This document shows positions 27,737 through 37,312 of a stretch of 64,000 nt of DNA, piece after piece (within the stretch, counting starts at the first letter, position 1; each line of letters begins with the position of its first letter). The notes under the pieces were generated by a model, which searched no databases, was not told where the DNA came from, and saw only the letters and a program-made list of their open reading frames with translations. Made by a program: the position numbers and the translations under genes. The stretch is taken from the NCBI GenBank assembly GCA_016721865.1, contig JADKHF010000008.1, positions 62,001 to 126,000 of the forward strand. The letters run 5' to 3'. Origin of the DNA: Nitrosomonas sp. (GTDB lineage: Bacteria; Pseudomonadota; Gammaproteobacteria; Burkholderiales; Nitrosomonadaceae).

Positions 27737-29163
27737 ATGAAAATTCAGGTGCCTACGATTGGACCGATCATCGGATACACCACGCCTAATCAAACGAGGA
27801 TATTCTTGCGTGGCAAGGACGAGCGTCAAGGCACTGAATTCCAGCGCTGCTTCGGCGCAGTGCGATGGCGGGTGGCGGACTCGAAGGATTGGACCAGACC
27901 AATATTCAACAAGCTTTCACCTAACTTCGACATGACGGGTGTTTTCGTGCTGGATGGCTTGTCCCCGAGTACGAAATACGAGTATCAGGCAGGCTGGTTC
28001 TACGCTGATTCCGAGCTGGAGATGGTTCAGATTCTCGACGAGAGACAACTCGAATGGCCGGATCAAACTGACGGCTCTCAAATGAGTTTTAGAACCAGCA
28101 CTTTGGACATCAATGTTGCGCGATCCTATGTAGTCGGTTCTTGTCGATACCTGTTGCGTCTCTTTGGTGGTGCATGGTTTGATGATCGTGGCGACAAGGT
28201 ATTTCGTTCCATTCTGCAGCAAATCGAAGAAGAATTGCATATTGATGCGCTGCTGATGATCGGTGATCAGATTTACGCCGACGACCTCAATTTTGTTTCC
28301 CCGGACACCCGTCTGGATCAGTTTCTCGAGCGCTACCGCAATGTTTTCTCGCAAGAAAATATTTGCAAACTGATGGCGCAAGTTCCAACCTATATGATTC
28401 TTGATGATCACGAAATAGAGGATAACTGGCCCTCCAAAGCGACGAAGCGCGATTGGGTAACCCTGTATCCACATGCTATTCATGCCTATCAAATTTATCA
28501 GTGCAGTCATAGCCCACTTTTTTCTGCGCGCGAAGATGGCCGCATTGACGGAACGCTTTCGCATTTCTGGTACCAATTCTCGGACGGGTGCGCAGACTGG
28601 TTCGTAATGGACTCCCGTACTGAGCGGAAGCTGTCGAAATCTGGCGAAAGGATGATCAGTGATGTGCAGATGGCGGGAGTGTTGAACTGGCTTGATCGAC
28701 GGATCCGGCCGGGTTAAATTCGTTGTTACGTCTGTTCCGGTCTTTCCGGATCTAAGCGAGGGGAGTGAGGATGCCGGGGACAATGGGGCGCCTTCCCGAT
28801 GCAACGGAAGCCATCGTTGAACACATTTATAACAATAAGATTCGTAAAGTGGTATTCGTGTCAGGTGATGTACATTGCTCCTTCACCAGCCAGCTTGCCC
28901 TGGCATCGGACCCGGATTTTTCTGTTCACTCGATTATCTCGTCATCGTTTTTCTGGCCTTATCCCCATATGACAAGGAGCGACTTCCTGTTCGGCGAAAA
29001 CTTGCGCGGCATGCATCGAAAATACACGAGCGAGTTGACGTCACCGGTGTATACGGCAGATAACTTTGCAAGAATCGACGCCGATTTGTCTGAAGTCAGG
29101 GTTACTTTTTATGAGCGGAAAGGCGCTCAGCTCGGAGAAATGATTCGACTGCCTCTAAAATAA
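27737..29163 (+). CDS. PhoD-like metallophosphatase (several frameshifts near 28712 and 28785)
   Basis: A PhoD/alkaline-phosphatase-D-like phosphoesterase of about 475 residues after correction. An N-terminal fibronectin-like domain (about 1-125) is followed by the metal-binding motifs GSCR, GDQIYADD, LDDHEIEDNWP and, in the second frame, SGDVHCS. Between them the reading frame changes at about 28712 and again at about 28785-28795, where family members read KFVVTSVP and then WG-FPDATE. At least two single-base indels are needed. No signal peptide is visible, unlike Bacillus PhoD, so it may be cytosolic. Start ATG 27737 has a GGAGGAAT box. The substrate (phosphodiester or phosphomonoester) is unknown. 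Confidence 0.78.
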
Positions 29164-29274
29164 TTCAAATGGCTCCCCCCACAACATGTGCAGTAATTTA
29201 ATTCTAATTCCGAGCATACTGACGACTAAGGCATCTTTAAAAGACTATCTTTTCATTTACCACCTCCAGGAAAT

Positions 29275-30285
29275 ATGGATTTATTGACCCAGGGATTGCT
29301 CGGTGCCACGATGGCACAATCGGGCGCCAGACAACAGGAAATGCGCATTGCGACCGGTATTGGTTTTTTTGCCGGAATTGCTGCGGATGCCGATATTCTG
29401 ATTCAGTCATCGAATGATCCGTTATTGAACATCGAGTTTCATCGGCATTTCACGCACTCGCTGTTTTTTGTGCCGTTCGGCGCCTTGATTGCAGTGCTTT
29501 TGCTGTGGCCATTCCTGCGCAAACGCCTGCCCTTTGCCCGTCTGTATTTATTTGCTTTGCTGGGATACTGTTTGAGCGGCGTGCTGGATGCTTTCACCAG
29601 CTATGGTACCAATCTGCTCTGGCCAGTGAGCGATGCGCGCGTGGCGTTTAATATCATTTCGGTACTGGATCCGGCTTTCACGCTGATCCTACTGGTCGCC
29701 GGGGTAATTGCTTTCAGGAAATACAATCACACGGCGGCCCGGATCGGATTACTGCTTGCGGCGGTTTATCTATCATTCGGCTGGATGCAATTGCACCGCG
29801 CTGAAACCGTCGCGGAAACACTGATTGCCGAAAGAGGGCACCGTGCTGAACAATTGCTGGTGAAGCCAACGCTCGCCAATCTGGTACTGTGGCGTTCAAT
29901 CTACGAATTTGAAGGCAGACTTTATGTGAATGCGATCCGGGTCGGTCTGTTTTCCGAGCCGCGCATTTATCCCGGAGAATCCATTGAAAAATTTGTCCTC
30001 GAACGCGACTTGAGCGCACTGCCAGCGTCATCGGTGCTGGCAAACGATATTGCGCGCTTCAGCCATTTCTCGGCAGGATTGCTTGCGATTCGCCCGGAGC
30101 AACCGAATGTGCTCGTGGATGTGCGCTATTCCAATTTACCCATGACGCTGGCACCTTTATGGGGCATTGAAATAAACCCGGAACAACCGGATCAGCACGC
30201 GAAATATACGCTTTATCGGGATTCATCGAGTGCTACGCGCGAGAAATTTCTGGCATTGCTCTTGGGTGAACATATTTCGAATTAA
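29275..30285 (+). CDS. YdjM-like metal-dependent hydrolase, integral membrane
   Basis: A 336-residue inner-membrane protein of the DUF457/YdjM family (predicted metal-dependent hydrolases). The N-terminus carries TQGLLGATMA and the conserved HRHFTHSLFF with AADADIL just before it, the histidine/aspartate set thought to bind metal. Four to five hydrophobic helices lie in residues 20-175, followed by a soluble C-terminal part of about 150 residues. An ACCTCCAGGAAAT sequence precedes ATG 29275. E. coli YdjM is LexA-controlled; I see no clear SOS box here. Physiological role unknown. Confidence 0.82.
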   Translation: MDLLTQGLLGATMAQSGARQQEMRIATGIGFFAGIAADADILIQSSNDPLLNIEFHRHFTHSLFFVPFGALIAVLLLWPFLRKRLPFARLYLFALLGYCLSGVLDAFTSYGTNLLWPVSDARVAFNIISVLDPAFTLILLVAGVIAFRKYNHTAARIGLLLAAVYLSFGWMQLHRAETVAETLIAERGHRAEQLLVKPTLANLVLWRSIYEFEGRLYVNAIRVGLFSEPRIYPGESIEKFVLERDLSALPASSVLANDIARFSHFSAGLLAIRPEQPNVLVDVRYSNLPMTLAPLWGIEINPEQPDQHAKYTLYRDSSSATREKFLALLLGEHISN

Positions 30286-30302
30286 TAATTCAAGCTCCTA
30301 GG

Positions 30303-31004
30303 CTATTTCAAATTAACAATCCATTTCTGATACAAACGCTCGGCCACCGCATTCAGCGCTGCCACGCGCTCAGGCAAATCTTTCTCAATCTCGGCGATAG
30401 TTTGCACGGATGGTCCGTCCAGGGTGGCCAGTTCTTCCGCGCCCACGCTGCACCAGTCAATGACCAGGCGTTCGGTCATTTCCACATGGCATTGCATGCC
30501 TAAGTGCATTCCCAGTGCAAACGCCTGATTTTCGCAATACGGACTGGACAGGATGCAGGTAGCGCCTGGCGGGATGCTGAATGCTTCGCCGTGCCAGTGG
30601 AATGATTGGAAAGTGGTTGGCTCGTCAAACCAGGAACGGGCAACCGGGTTATCGGGCACGCTGACTTCGCCCCAGCCCATTTCCTTGACCGGATTGGCGC
30701 TGATGATGCCGCCGAGCGCTTTGGCCATGAGTTGACCGCCGAGGCAATGGCCGAGTACTGGCATATCCGCTGCTACCGCCTGGCGGATTAAATCTAACGA
30801 GGATTCAATCCAGGGTAAGTCGTCGTTGACGCTCATCGGCCCGCCCATAAATACCAGGCCGCTGAATTCATCTATTCGGGCTGGTTGTTTTTCTCCGGCA
30901 TCTATTTTAATCAGTCGCCATGGAATATGATTGTTGTCGAGAAATGTGGCAAAATAGCCTGGCCCTTCGATGGGCAAATGTCTAAAAATCGCAACGGGCT
31001 TCAT
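30303..31004 (-). CDS. Class I glutamine amidotransferase-like protein
   Basis: A 233-residue GATase1 domain protein resembling the stand-alone GMP-synthase-like amidotransferases. The nucleophile elbow is GHCLGGQLMAKALGG with the catalytic cysteine near residue 87. The histidine of SFHWHGEAF and the terminal CHVEMTE complete the triad region. No synthetase partner is adjacent, so the acceptor of the ammonia, or a gamma-glutamyl hydrolase role, is unknown. ATG 31004 is chosen because the domain begins there (MKPVAIFRHLP); the frame extends upstream to 31148 without domain similarity. It is divergent from the DUF2868 gene with about 165 bp between. Confidence 0.85.
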   Translation of the reverse strand: MKPVAIFRHLPIEGPGYFATFLDNNHIPWRLIKIDAGEKQPARIDEFSGLVFMGGPMSVNDDLPWIESSLDLIRQAVAADMPVLGHCLGGQLMAKALGGIISANPVKEMGWGEVSVPDNPVARSWFDEPTTFQSFHWHGEAFSIPPGATCILSSPYCENQAFALGMHLGMQCHVEMTERLVIDWCSVGAEELATLDGPSVQTIAEIEKDLPERVAALNAVAERLYQKWIVNLK

Positions 31005-31169
31005 GGGATTTTCCTGCCATAATTTTTGAATAAACTGATAACGAATTTTAGCTTGTTTTTCAGCAAATTTTCTGCTGAAAAACTGGGCCTTTTTTTTGAT
31101 ACTTGTGAAACAAACATACATTACCAACCGTAAAACCTGCATCGTCATGCACCCGGAACGGGCCGCTCC

Positions 31170-32552
31170 ATGTCAGTAAAGAAACATACATTCGCCGATT
31201 TGGTGCGTATCGAACAGGTACGCAAGATAGAGTCTGCTAAAGCGGAGGATTTATCGTACGCCAGTATTCAGGAGTTGCCGAGGTCTGCCAATGGTGATTT
31301 CAATTATGCGGATTTTATCCAGCGATTGAACACACGCGCCAGGCGTTTGATACAGGAGAACACGCTGAATGATGCATTGCAACAGCCGCAGCTGCAATTT
31401 ATCCGCGCCCGCCGGATTTGTCTGGGGGCTGCCGTTATTCTGGGCGGATTGGCGGCAAGCCAGGCGGTAGGTGATTATTCGACGCTGAACATTTACTGGT
31501 TGCTCGCGGTACTGCTGGGATCTAATTTGATTTCCTTGTTGCTATGGATATCAGGCATTACGCTGAATCTGCAAAGTTTAAGCAGCGGCATTGTCGCGCA
31601 ATTGGCCAGTTGGCTGCCTTACCGGCACAAGAAAGATCCCACGATTGCCTCACTGGCATCGCACGCCTGGTGGGAGAGCTGTTTAACCGGCGATGTCGGC
31701 AAGTGGCGCATCAGCGTACTCACGCACAAATTCTGGTTAACCTACTTAACCGCGGGCATGGTGTTATTGATAGTGCTCATGCTGGCCAAACAATATAATT
31801 TTATCTGGGGTACCACGTTGCTGCCGGACAGCACGCTGCCAAGACTCACGCAAATTCTCGGCACGCCGCTGGAAGCGATGGGATTGAAAATTCCGGATGA
31901 CCCGCAAACAGTTGCCAGCCGGATAGGGGGCGGCAAGCAGGATGCGGAAACACGGATGGCATGGGCTACTTTTTTAATCGGTGCTTTGCTGGTCTATGGC
32001 ATATTCCCGCGCCTTGTGGTGCTTGGCCTCTCGCTCGTCATGCAGAAATGGAGTGAGTACCGGTTCAAGCTGGATCTTTATTTGCCCTACTATATTGAAT
32101 TGCGCCAGCGCCTGATGGCGCGTGAAGTGAAGGCCGAGGTCATTGATGCCGATCCGCAGGCCGGCATCAAACCAGCCGAAGTTACACTGCCGCCAGCGAA
32201 TGTCGCCATTCCATCGAATGCGCAGGCATTTGGTATTGAGCTGGATCAAGCAACGCGCTGGCCGGAATCACTAACCTGCCGGTTGAATATCGTCGATCAG
32301 GATTCTCACGACAAAGCCATCATTTTGATAAAAAGTCTCAATGGCCCGTTATTGCTGGGTGTGGCAGCGCATCGCTTGCCCGATCGCGGTGTGCAGCGCC
32401 TGATCAAAGAGCTGGTCGACAGCAGCAATGGAAAACCCTGGTTAATCCTCTTGAGCAAACCATCAGCTCCGGTTGCCAATGCGCGCGAATTTGCCTGGTT
32501 CCGCCTGGCGGAAGCCTGCGGCATTCCGGCAGAACATGTGATTACCCAATAA
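31170..32552 (+). CDS. DUF2868 membrane protein
   Basis: A 460-residue inner-membrane protein with a charged cytosolic N-terminus (about 1-78) and four or so hydrophobic segments (about 82-100, 108-128, 193-213, 266-290). A soluble C-terminal region ends in LIKELVDSSNGKPWLILLSKP. It matches the DUF2868 type, found next to DUF3482 GTPases in many proteobacteria, as here (3 bp between the genes). The function is not known; the C-terminal domain looks as if it could bind a nucleotide or the GTPase. The frame is intact. Confidence 0.82.
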   Translation: MSVKKHTFADLVRIEQVRKIESAKAEDLSYASIQELPRSANGDFNYADFIQRLNTRARRLIQENTLNDALQQPQLQFIRARRICLGAAVILGGLAASQAVGDYSTLNIYWLLAVLLGSNLISLLLWISGITLNLQSLSSGIVAQLASWLPYRHKKDPTIASLASHAWWESCLTGDVGKWRISVLTHKFWLTYLTAGMVLLIVLMLAKQYNFIWGTTLLPDSTLPRLTQILGTPLEAMGLKIPDDPQTVASRIGGGKQDAETRMAWATFLIGALLVYGIFPRLVVLGLSLVMQKWSEYRFKLDLYLPYYIELRQRLMAREVKAEVIDADPQAGIKPAEVTLPPANVAIPSNAQAFGIELDQATRWPESLTCRLNIVDQDSHDKAIILIKSLNGPLLLGVAAHRLPDRGVQRLIKELVDSSNGKPWLILLSKPSAPVANAREFAWFRLAEACGIPAEHVITQ

Positions 32553-32555
32553 ATT

Positions 32556-33968
32556 ATGATCGTAAGAAATCCCCATCGCCCGCATACCGATGCTTTGCTG
32601 AATATTGCCGTCGTCGGGCATACCAATACGGGCAAAACATCGCTGATCCGCACCATGCTGCGCAGCACCGAATTTGGTGTCATTGAAGACGGTGCGGGCA
32701 CTACGCGGCATGTCGAGCAGGCGACCATATCTGCCGACAACGAACCGATTCTGAATTTGTACGACACGCCAGGTTTGGAGGACTCAAGAGCGTTATCCGC
32801 ACATATTAAAAAGCTGGCTGCAAAATCAAGATCGCTGCCACCGGTGCAGATACTGGAGCATTTCGTGACGCATGTTTCCGTCAATGATCCACTCGAGCAG
32901 GAAGCAAAAGTCATTCGGCAAGTGTTACGCAGCGATATTCTTCTTTATATTATCGATGTGCGTGAGCCTTTCCTGGAAAAATATCGCCTGGAACTGGACA
33001 TACTCACGCAATCGGCCAAACCGATTCTCCCGGTGTTTAACTTTATCGCCGGGCATGACCGGGAGCTGGCGAAATGGCGCGAGCATTTGGCAGCTTTCCA
33101 CATGCATGCTACGCTGGAATTCGATACCGTCGCGTTTACTTTTGAAGCGGAAAAGCGTCTGTATCAGAAAATGCAGACTTTGGTGGAATCCCATTACGAC
33201 CGGCTGCAGAAGCTGATTGATTATCGTGCCAAATTATGGAGCCAGCTTTGTTTATCGGGCGCCAAACGGGTTGCCGAGCTGATTGTCAATGTGGCCTGCT
33301 ATCGCGAGAGCAAAGCGGCAAAAAATAATCTGATTGCGCATTCACTGATTGAAGACCGGTTGCATGATTTTGTGCGGAAAGCTGAACAGCGTTGCCTCAA
33401 TGATTTATTATCCATTTTCAATTTTTCGGAAAAAGATGTCGCGATCCAGAAAATTCCGGTCAGCAATGGCCACTGGCAATTGGACATCTTTGCGCCCGGC
33501 ATACTCAAGGCGTACGGACTCGACGTCGGCAGTGCGGCAGCCAAGGGCGCCGCAGCGGGTGCAGGTATTGACTTGATGGTAGGTGGCATGAGCCTGGGCG
33601 CTGCCAGTGCACTGGGCGCCATTGCCGGCGCCGGTTGGTCGACCTTCAGACGCTATGGCGATGAGATCAAGGCAACCGTGAAAGGTACCCAGTGGCAGTG
33701 CGCCGATGAAGCCACACTGCAAGTATTGTATCTGCGCCAGAAACATCTTCTGAGAAAACTGATGCATCGCGGCCATGCTGCGCAGGACACCTTGCATGTG
33801 GACAAGGCCGATAGCGAGAAATTGCCCGATGACTGGAAAAAACTGACCAGTGCCTTACGCCAGAATCCTGCCTGGCAAGAACCTTCTGTCGCTCGTAACA
33901 ACAACCCGCAATACCAGGAAATAGAGGCGAGGCTGGTGGGCGCATTATTGGAGGAGGGTGCAAATTAA
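32556..33968 (+). CDS. DUF3482 GTPase
   Basis: A 470-residue protein with an N-terminal Era/EngA-like G domain: the P loop is VVGHTNTGKTSL (about residues 20-31), switch II carries the DTPG motif near residue 71, and further conserved hydrophobic strands follow. The region from about 330 is glycine/alanine-rich (AAKGAAAGAGIDLMVGG, then GAASALGAIAGAG) and may insert in or bind a membrane. It pairs with the upstream DUF2868 membrane protein (translationally close, 3 bp). The known co-occurrence of these two families suggests a membrane-associated GTPase complex; what it does is not established. Confidence 0.82.
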   Translation: MIVRNPHRPHTDALLNIAVVGHTNTGKTSLIRTMLRSTEFGVIEDGAGTTRHVEQATISADNEPILNLYDTPGLEDSRALSAHIKKLAAKSRSLPPVQILEHFVTHVSVNDPLEQEAKVIRQVLRSDILLYIIDVREPFLEKYRLELDILTQSAKPILPVFNFIAGHDRELAKWREHLAAFHMHATLEFDTVAFTFEAEKRLYQKMQTLVESHYDRLQKLIDYRAKLWSQLCLSGAKRVAELIVNVACYRESKAAKNNLIAHSLIEDRLHDFVRKAEQRCLNDLLSIFNFSEKDVAIQKIPVSNGHWQLDIFAPGILKAYGLDVGSAAAKGAAAGAGIDLMVGGMSLGAASALGAIAGAGWSTFRRYGDEIKATVKGTQWQCADEATLQVLYLRQKHLLRKLMHRGHAAQDTLHVDKADSEKLPDDWKKLTSALRQNPAWQEPSVARNNNPQYQEIEARLVGALLEEGAN

Positions 33969-34144
33969 TTACTTGCTTCCGGCTGGTACGCTTATTCTGA
34001 TTGGCTCCAAAATTTCTGCGAGTGCTGAGAACGAAGATTAAACACTGCCCCAACGCCAATTGATGAAATAAGCAAAAATCAGGACTTGCGGCCAGTTACG
34101 ATATTTCCGCATTTCATGCATGGTGGATTTATAAAGAAGTTCAA

Positions 34145-34170
34145 GAGGGGCTTAAAGAACCCCTCTTTTT
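34145..34170 (+). terminator. Rho-independent terminator
   Basis: GAGGGG (34145-34150) and CCCCTC (34160-34165) form a stem with a 9-nt loop, followed by TTTTT at 34166-34170 on the plus strand. It lies about 180 bp after the DUF3482 gene and just beyond the end of the convergent RTX-like gene, so it can end both transcripts, more convincingly the plus-strand one. Confidence 0.75.
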
Positions 34171-34176
34171 GAAGTA

Positions 34177-34821
34177 TCAGCTCAGTACGCTGACATCGTC
34201 CCAACTAATTTGATCCGGTGGTACGCCTGCCAGCGTGATCGATACATCATCACCAAAGTTGACGATGAAGTTCTGACCGTCATGATGAAAATTGGTAACA
34301 AAACCAGCCAGATGTGCTACTGACGTTAGACCAAGGCCGGTGTCAAATACCAGAGAATCGTGGTCATCCGGGGAATTAAAATCTGCGATACGCAAATGCG
34401 CTGCCTCACGGATAACGAAATCGTCAGCCCCGTGACCTCCATGGCAGTCTTCACCCCCGCGAACTGCAATATTATCATCACCATCTGACGGTGAGAATGA
34501 TAGATCATCTTCGAACTTAAAGTGGTGTCCGTCAGCAGGAGCACCCGGGGAACTTTGCCATTGTTCAGAAACACGCAGATAAACACCATCTAAGTCAACG
34601 TCAGCATAATGGGTGATCTCAGTGCCAAATGGTTTAACTTCGGTACGGACGACTTTACTATTCTCCACTGTGTAGGTTCCACTGCCATCGTCATCAATTG
34701 ATTTGGACTTCCATACGCCATCGTCCAATTCGAACACAGCGGTTACCTTGTCGCTCGCAATGTCAAACTTAAAGGCTTTATGGTTTTCACTGCTCGATGA
34801 ATCATCATGTCCTGAACTCAT
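34177..34821 (-). CDS. Acidic RTX-like protein, putatively type I secreted
   Basis: A 214-residue, strongly acidic protein. The middle contains GDDNIAVRGGEDCHGGHGADDF, which resembles one to two degenerate calcium-binding RTX nonapeptides (GGxGxDxx). The C-terminal part (DFNSPDDHDSLVFDTGLG and a hydrophobic end IVNFGDDVSITLAG) resembles the peptidase-M10-type serralysin C-terminal region recognised by type I secretion systems. No Sec signal is present. ATG 34821 is chosen for its AGGAGA box; the longer frame to 34863 lacks one. The catalytic role, if any, is unknown. Confidence 0.6.
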   Translation of the reverse strand: MSSGHDDSSSSENHKAFKFDIASDKVTAVFELDDGVWKSKSIDDDGSGTYTVENSKVVRTEVKPFGTEITHYADVDLDGVYLRVSEQWQSSPGAPADGHHFKFEDDLSFSPSDGDDNIAVRGGEDCHGGHGADDFVIREAAHLRIADFNSPDDHDSLVFDTGLGLTSVAHLAGFVTNFHHDGQNFIVNFGDDVSITLAGVPPDQISWDDVSVLS

Positions 34822-35174
34822 GCTTGTCTCCTGATAAATATAAATAGTAGTGCATTGTATCATGGTATTGATGTTAAAAATTTAACAGAATTTCCATTTA
34901 TTCAGTAACTTGCAAACTATTTTTGTCAGGCCTGGATCAGTAAGCTGCTCGATTCTGAACCGATTTTTTTGATGAGACGCGCAGCTTCTTGTGCGCACTT
35001 GGTTTAGAATTTTTCGCTCGAATAATCGACGGAAATTATAGGTTATTTTATAAATACCAATAATTTAGGCGATCATCTGGATGTAACTTGATAAGTTTTA
35101 ATGTTATCATAATCCTTGAAAATAATTTTTATGGAATAAATGATAAATAACTCAATAAGTTCAGGATCATCCAA
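34822..35174. other. Divergent promoter region upstream of the exopolysaccharide-type cluster
   Basis: About 350 AT-rich bp between the RTX-like gene and the first gene of the 35175-43512 cluster. No ORF or RNA is recognised. It should contain the cluster promoter. Confidence 0.4.
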
Positions 35175-36565
35175 ATGAGTGATGCGCTGATATTCTTCTC
35201 GCACCAAAAACCAATTTGTTAGATCGCTATAGTGATTCTTTTAGAACGCATATTTTTCACGACTACGCTGAATGGAAAAAACAGAGAATTTTTTCGCCGG
35301 CAATAATAATCACGGGGGAAGATCAAAATTACACTTCTTCTATTCTTGACAAAATCCGGAGAGACGAGGATCTGTTTGCATCTTTATGTTTTGTAAGCGA
35401 ATCGATTCCTGCATCTTATAACAATCTTGTAGATGGGCAATTACCACAGCCGCCAAAATTAAAAGAGATTATTAATCATTTCTTAGATCTTTCTAGTGCT
35501 TACAAGAATAGTGAAGCGCAGATGTCACATTTAGGGAGATTAATTAAATATCTATGGTTGCGACCGAATTTCATTCTCCACCCCCATCAGGAATGGCAGC
35601 ATCTGCGATTTTACCGTTATCCTCTATTAGAAGCGCTGAGTCAGGATAAATCCGATTCCTTTGAATGGTTACAGAGTCTCTCTGCTTCTAAGTTATTAGA
35701 ACCCGTTGCGCTGATAGATCGGCAAAGGGAGTGTGTATTTTGTCATTCCTCTCATTTAAGCTTTATCGACATTTGCCCAAGCTGTCATGCAATTGATATT
35801 GAGCTGCAGGCATCTTTACATTGTTTTACCTGTGGATGTGTTGAAGTACAGGAAAAATTTATCCAAAGTGGGGCGCTCATTTGTCCAAAATGCAATACGC
35901 AATTGCGGCACATTGGGAGTGATTACGATCGTCCGATCGAGAATCATAGCTGCCATGTTTGTCTGCAAACTTTTGTAGAGCCAAATGTATTAGCGCGTTG
36001 TACGGTTTGTGAAAAGGAGATGCTGCCGGATGATCTCGCTTCAAATCGGATCCGAAGCTGGAAATTAAGCGATAGGGGAAGGATTGTTGCGGTGCGTGGT
36101 GAAGTCTTTGACATTGCAACGAGCTTTGATCAATTAAATTTTATCCCTAAAGATTTATTCATTCATGATCTGGATTGGTTATTGATCTCATCTCGACGCT
36201 ACCCGGATATAACGTTCAGCCTGTTTGGTATTTGTTTTTTAAACTTGATAGAACTGATTGATCGCATCGGACATACGCAGTTATTGCAAATGCTTGAATC
36301 CTTTGCTCAGCGGCTGCGCAGTATGCTTCGTACCCCTGATCTATCAACACGTACGGCTGAAAATATGCTGTGGTTATTATTGCCGCATACGGATACGCAA
36401 GGTCTTAGCAGCTTTCAAAAACGTATCGAAAATAGCATGCAATTATTGCAAGCAGAGGGTGATATGAAACTTGATTGCCGCTTCATAAGCGTTGATTCTT
36501 CTCAAATATCAAAGATGGAAACTGCCGAATTAATACTTGCTCGCTTATATGGCGAGTTGCTTTAA
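35175..36565 (+). CDS. Zinc-ribbon / degenerate GGDEF regulator (frameshifted near 35215)
   Basis: A protein of about 463 residues. The middle (about 185-295) has several CxxC pairs (CVFCHSS, CPSC, CFTCGC, CPKCN, CHVC, CTVC), forming multiple zinc ribbons like the TackOD1-type output domain. The last ~150 residues follow the GGDEF-domain pattern, but where GGDEF is expected the sequence is TAENM (in STRTAENMLWLLLP), so diguanylate cyclase activity is unlikely and a c-di-GMP-receptor or structural role is possible. ATG 35175 (MSDALIFFSHQKP) is probably the true start: one T missing in the TTT run at 35214-35216 separates it from the main frame. It ends 3 bp before the GT2 gene. Domain names are inferred from motifs. 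Confidence 0.65.
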
Positions 36566-36568
36566 GTC

Positions 36569-37208
36569 ATGCAAACTTTGACACAAACTGCACAGATTCT
36601 TCTGGTCTTTCTGCTGCAAGATCAAGGCACAGTCTCATATTTGCTTGTATTTGTCCCGTTTGTGTTATTCCTTGAATTACCATTGTATTTTGTAACCTGG
36701 CTGGGAATTTTTCGTTATATTACTAATGATACTTATGAGATGCCTTTTGTCGTGCCTTCTACCCCTCGCGTTACTTGTGCCATTACCTGTTATGCGGAAG
36801 GAAAGGCCGTGCAGAATACGGTCATCTCGCTATTGGAACAGACTTATCCAGGACACATCGAAATCATTGCGATGGTCGATGGTGTCCAAAAAAACCAGGC
36901 GACATATCAGGCGCTAAAAGAGCTCATCCCACGGATCTCATCTTATCCCAGACGATCATTTATTATTATTCTAAAGATTCAACGGGGCGGCCGAGTCTCT
37001 TCTCTGAACGCAGGATTGAGTCGTGCGAGTGGTGAAGTGTTTCTGGCTCTGGATGGCGATACCGTATTCGATAATCAAATGGTCTATCGGTCTGCTTTGC
37101 ATTTTCAGAATGACAATGTTGTTGCTGTTACGGGACCCATGCGTGTGCGTAATGCAAAAGAAATCCTTAGTAACCCGGCTGCAAAGCTTGGAGTACATGT
37201 TGAACGAA
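36569..37208 (+). pseudogene. Processive GT2 glycosyltransferase, 5' part (disrupted by IS91-type insertion)
   Basis: The N-terminal part of a membrane-embedded family 2 glycosyltransferase of the cellulose/hyaluronan/PGA synthase type. Hydrophobic segments occupy about residues 8-50. The nucleotide-sugar region TCAITCYAEG and the first catalytic aspartates appear, with the DxD motif in LALDGDTVFDN. A single-base shift near 37160 is followed by VTRLQSLEYMLNE in the next frame, where the gene is cut at 37208. The continuation starts at 39597. Joining the two ends restores the reading MLNE|QVGKLGL without loss or duplication of codons. As it stands the synthase cannot be made. Confidence 0.8.
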
Positions 37209-37312
37209 GCCGCTATCGCGGAGAAACACCCCTCAGCAACCAGTTTTAATAACATAATTCATCCTCACCCCGAAAGGGATTTTTTTGTACTTTACCATGA
37301 GGATGAATCGTA

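Noticed and set aside
27737..28717. A complete short PhoD-like protein ending at 28717
   Set aside because: The last metal motif SGDVHCS lies downstream in another frame, so the stop comes from an indel.
34145..34170. Riboswitch or attenuator upstream of the 35175 cluster
   Set aside because: The hairpin plus T run lies at the convergent ends of two genes, about 1 kb from the cluster start, and fits a simple terminator.
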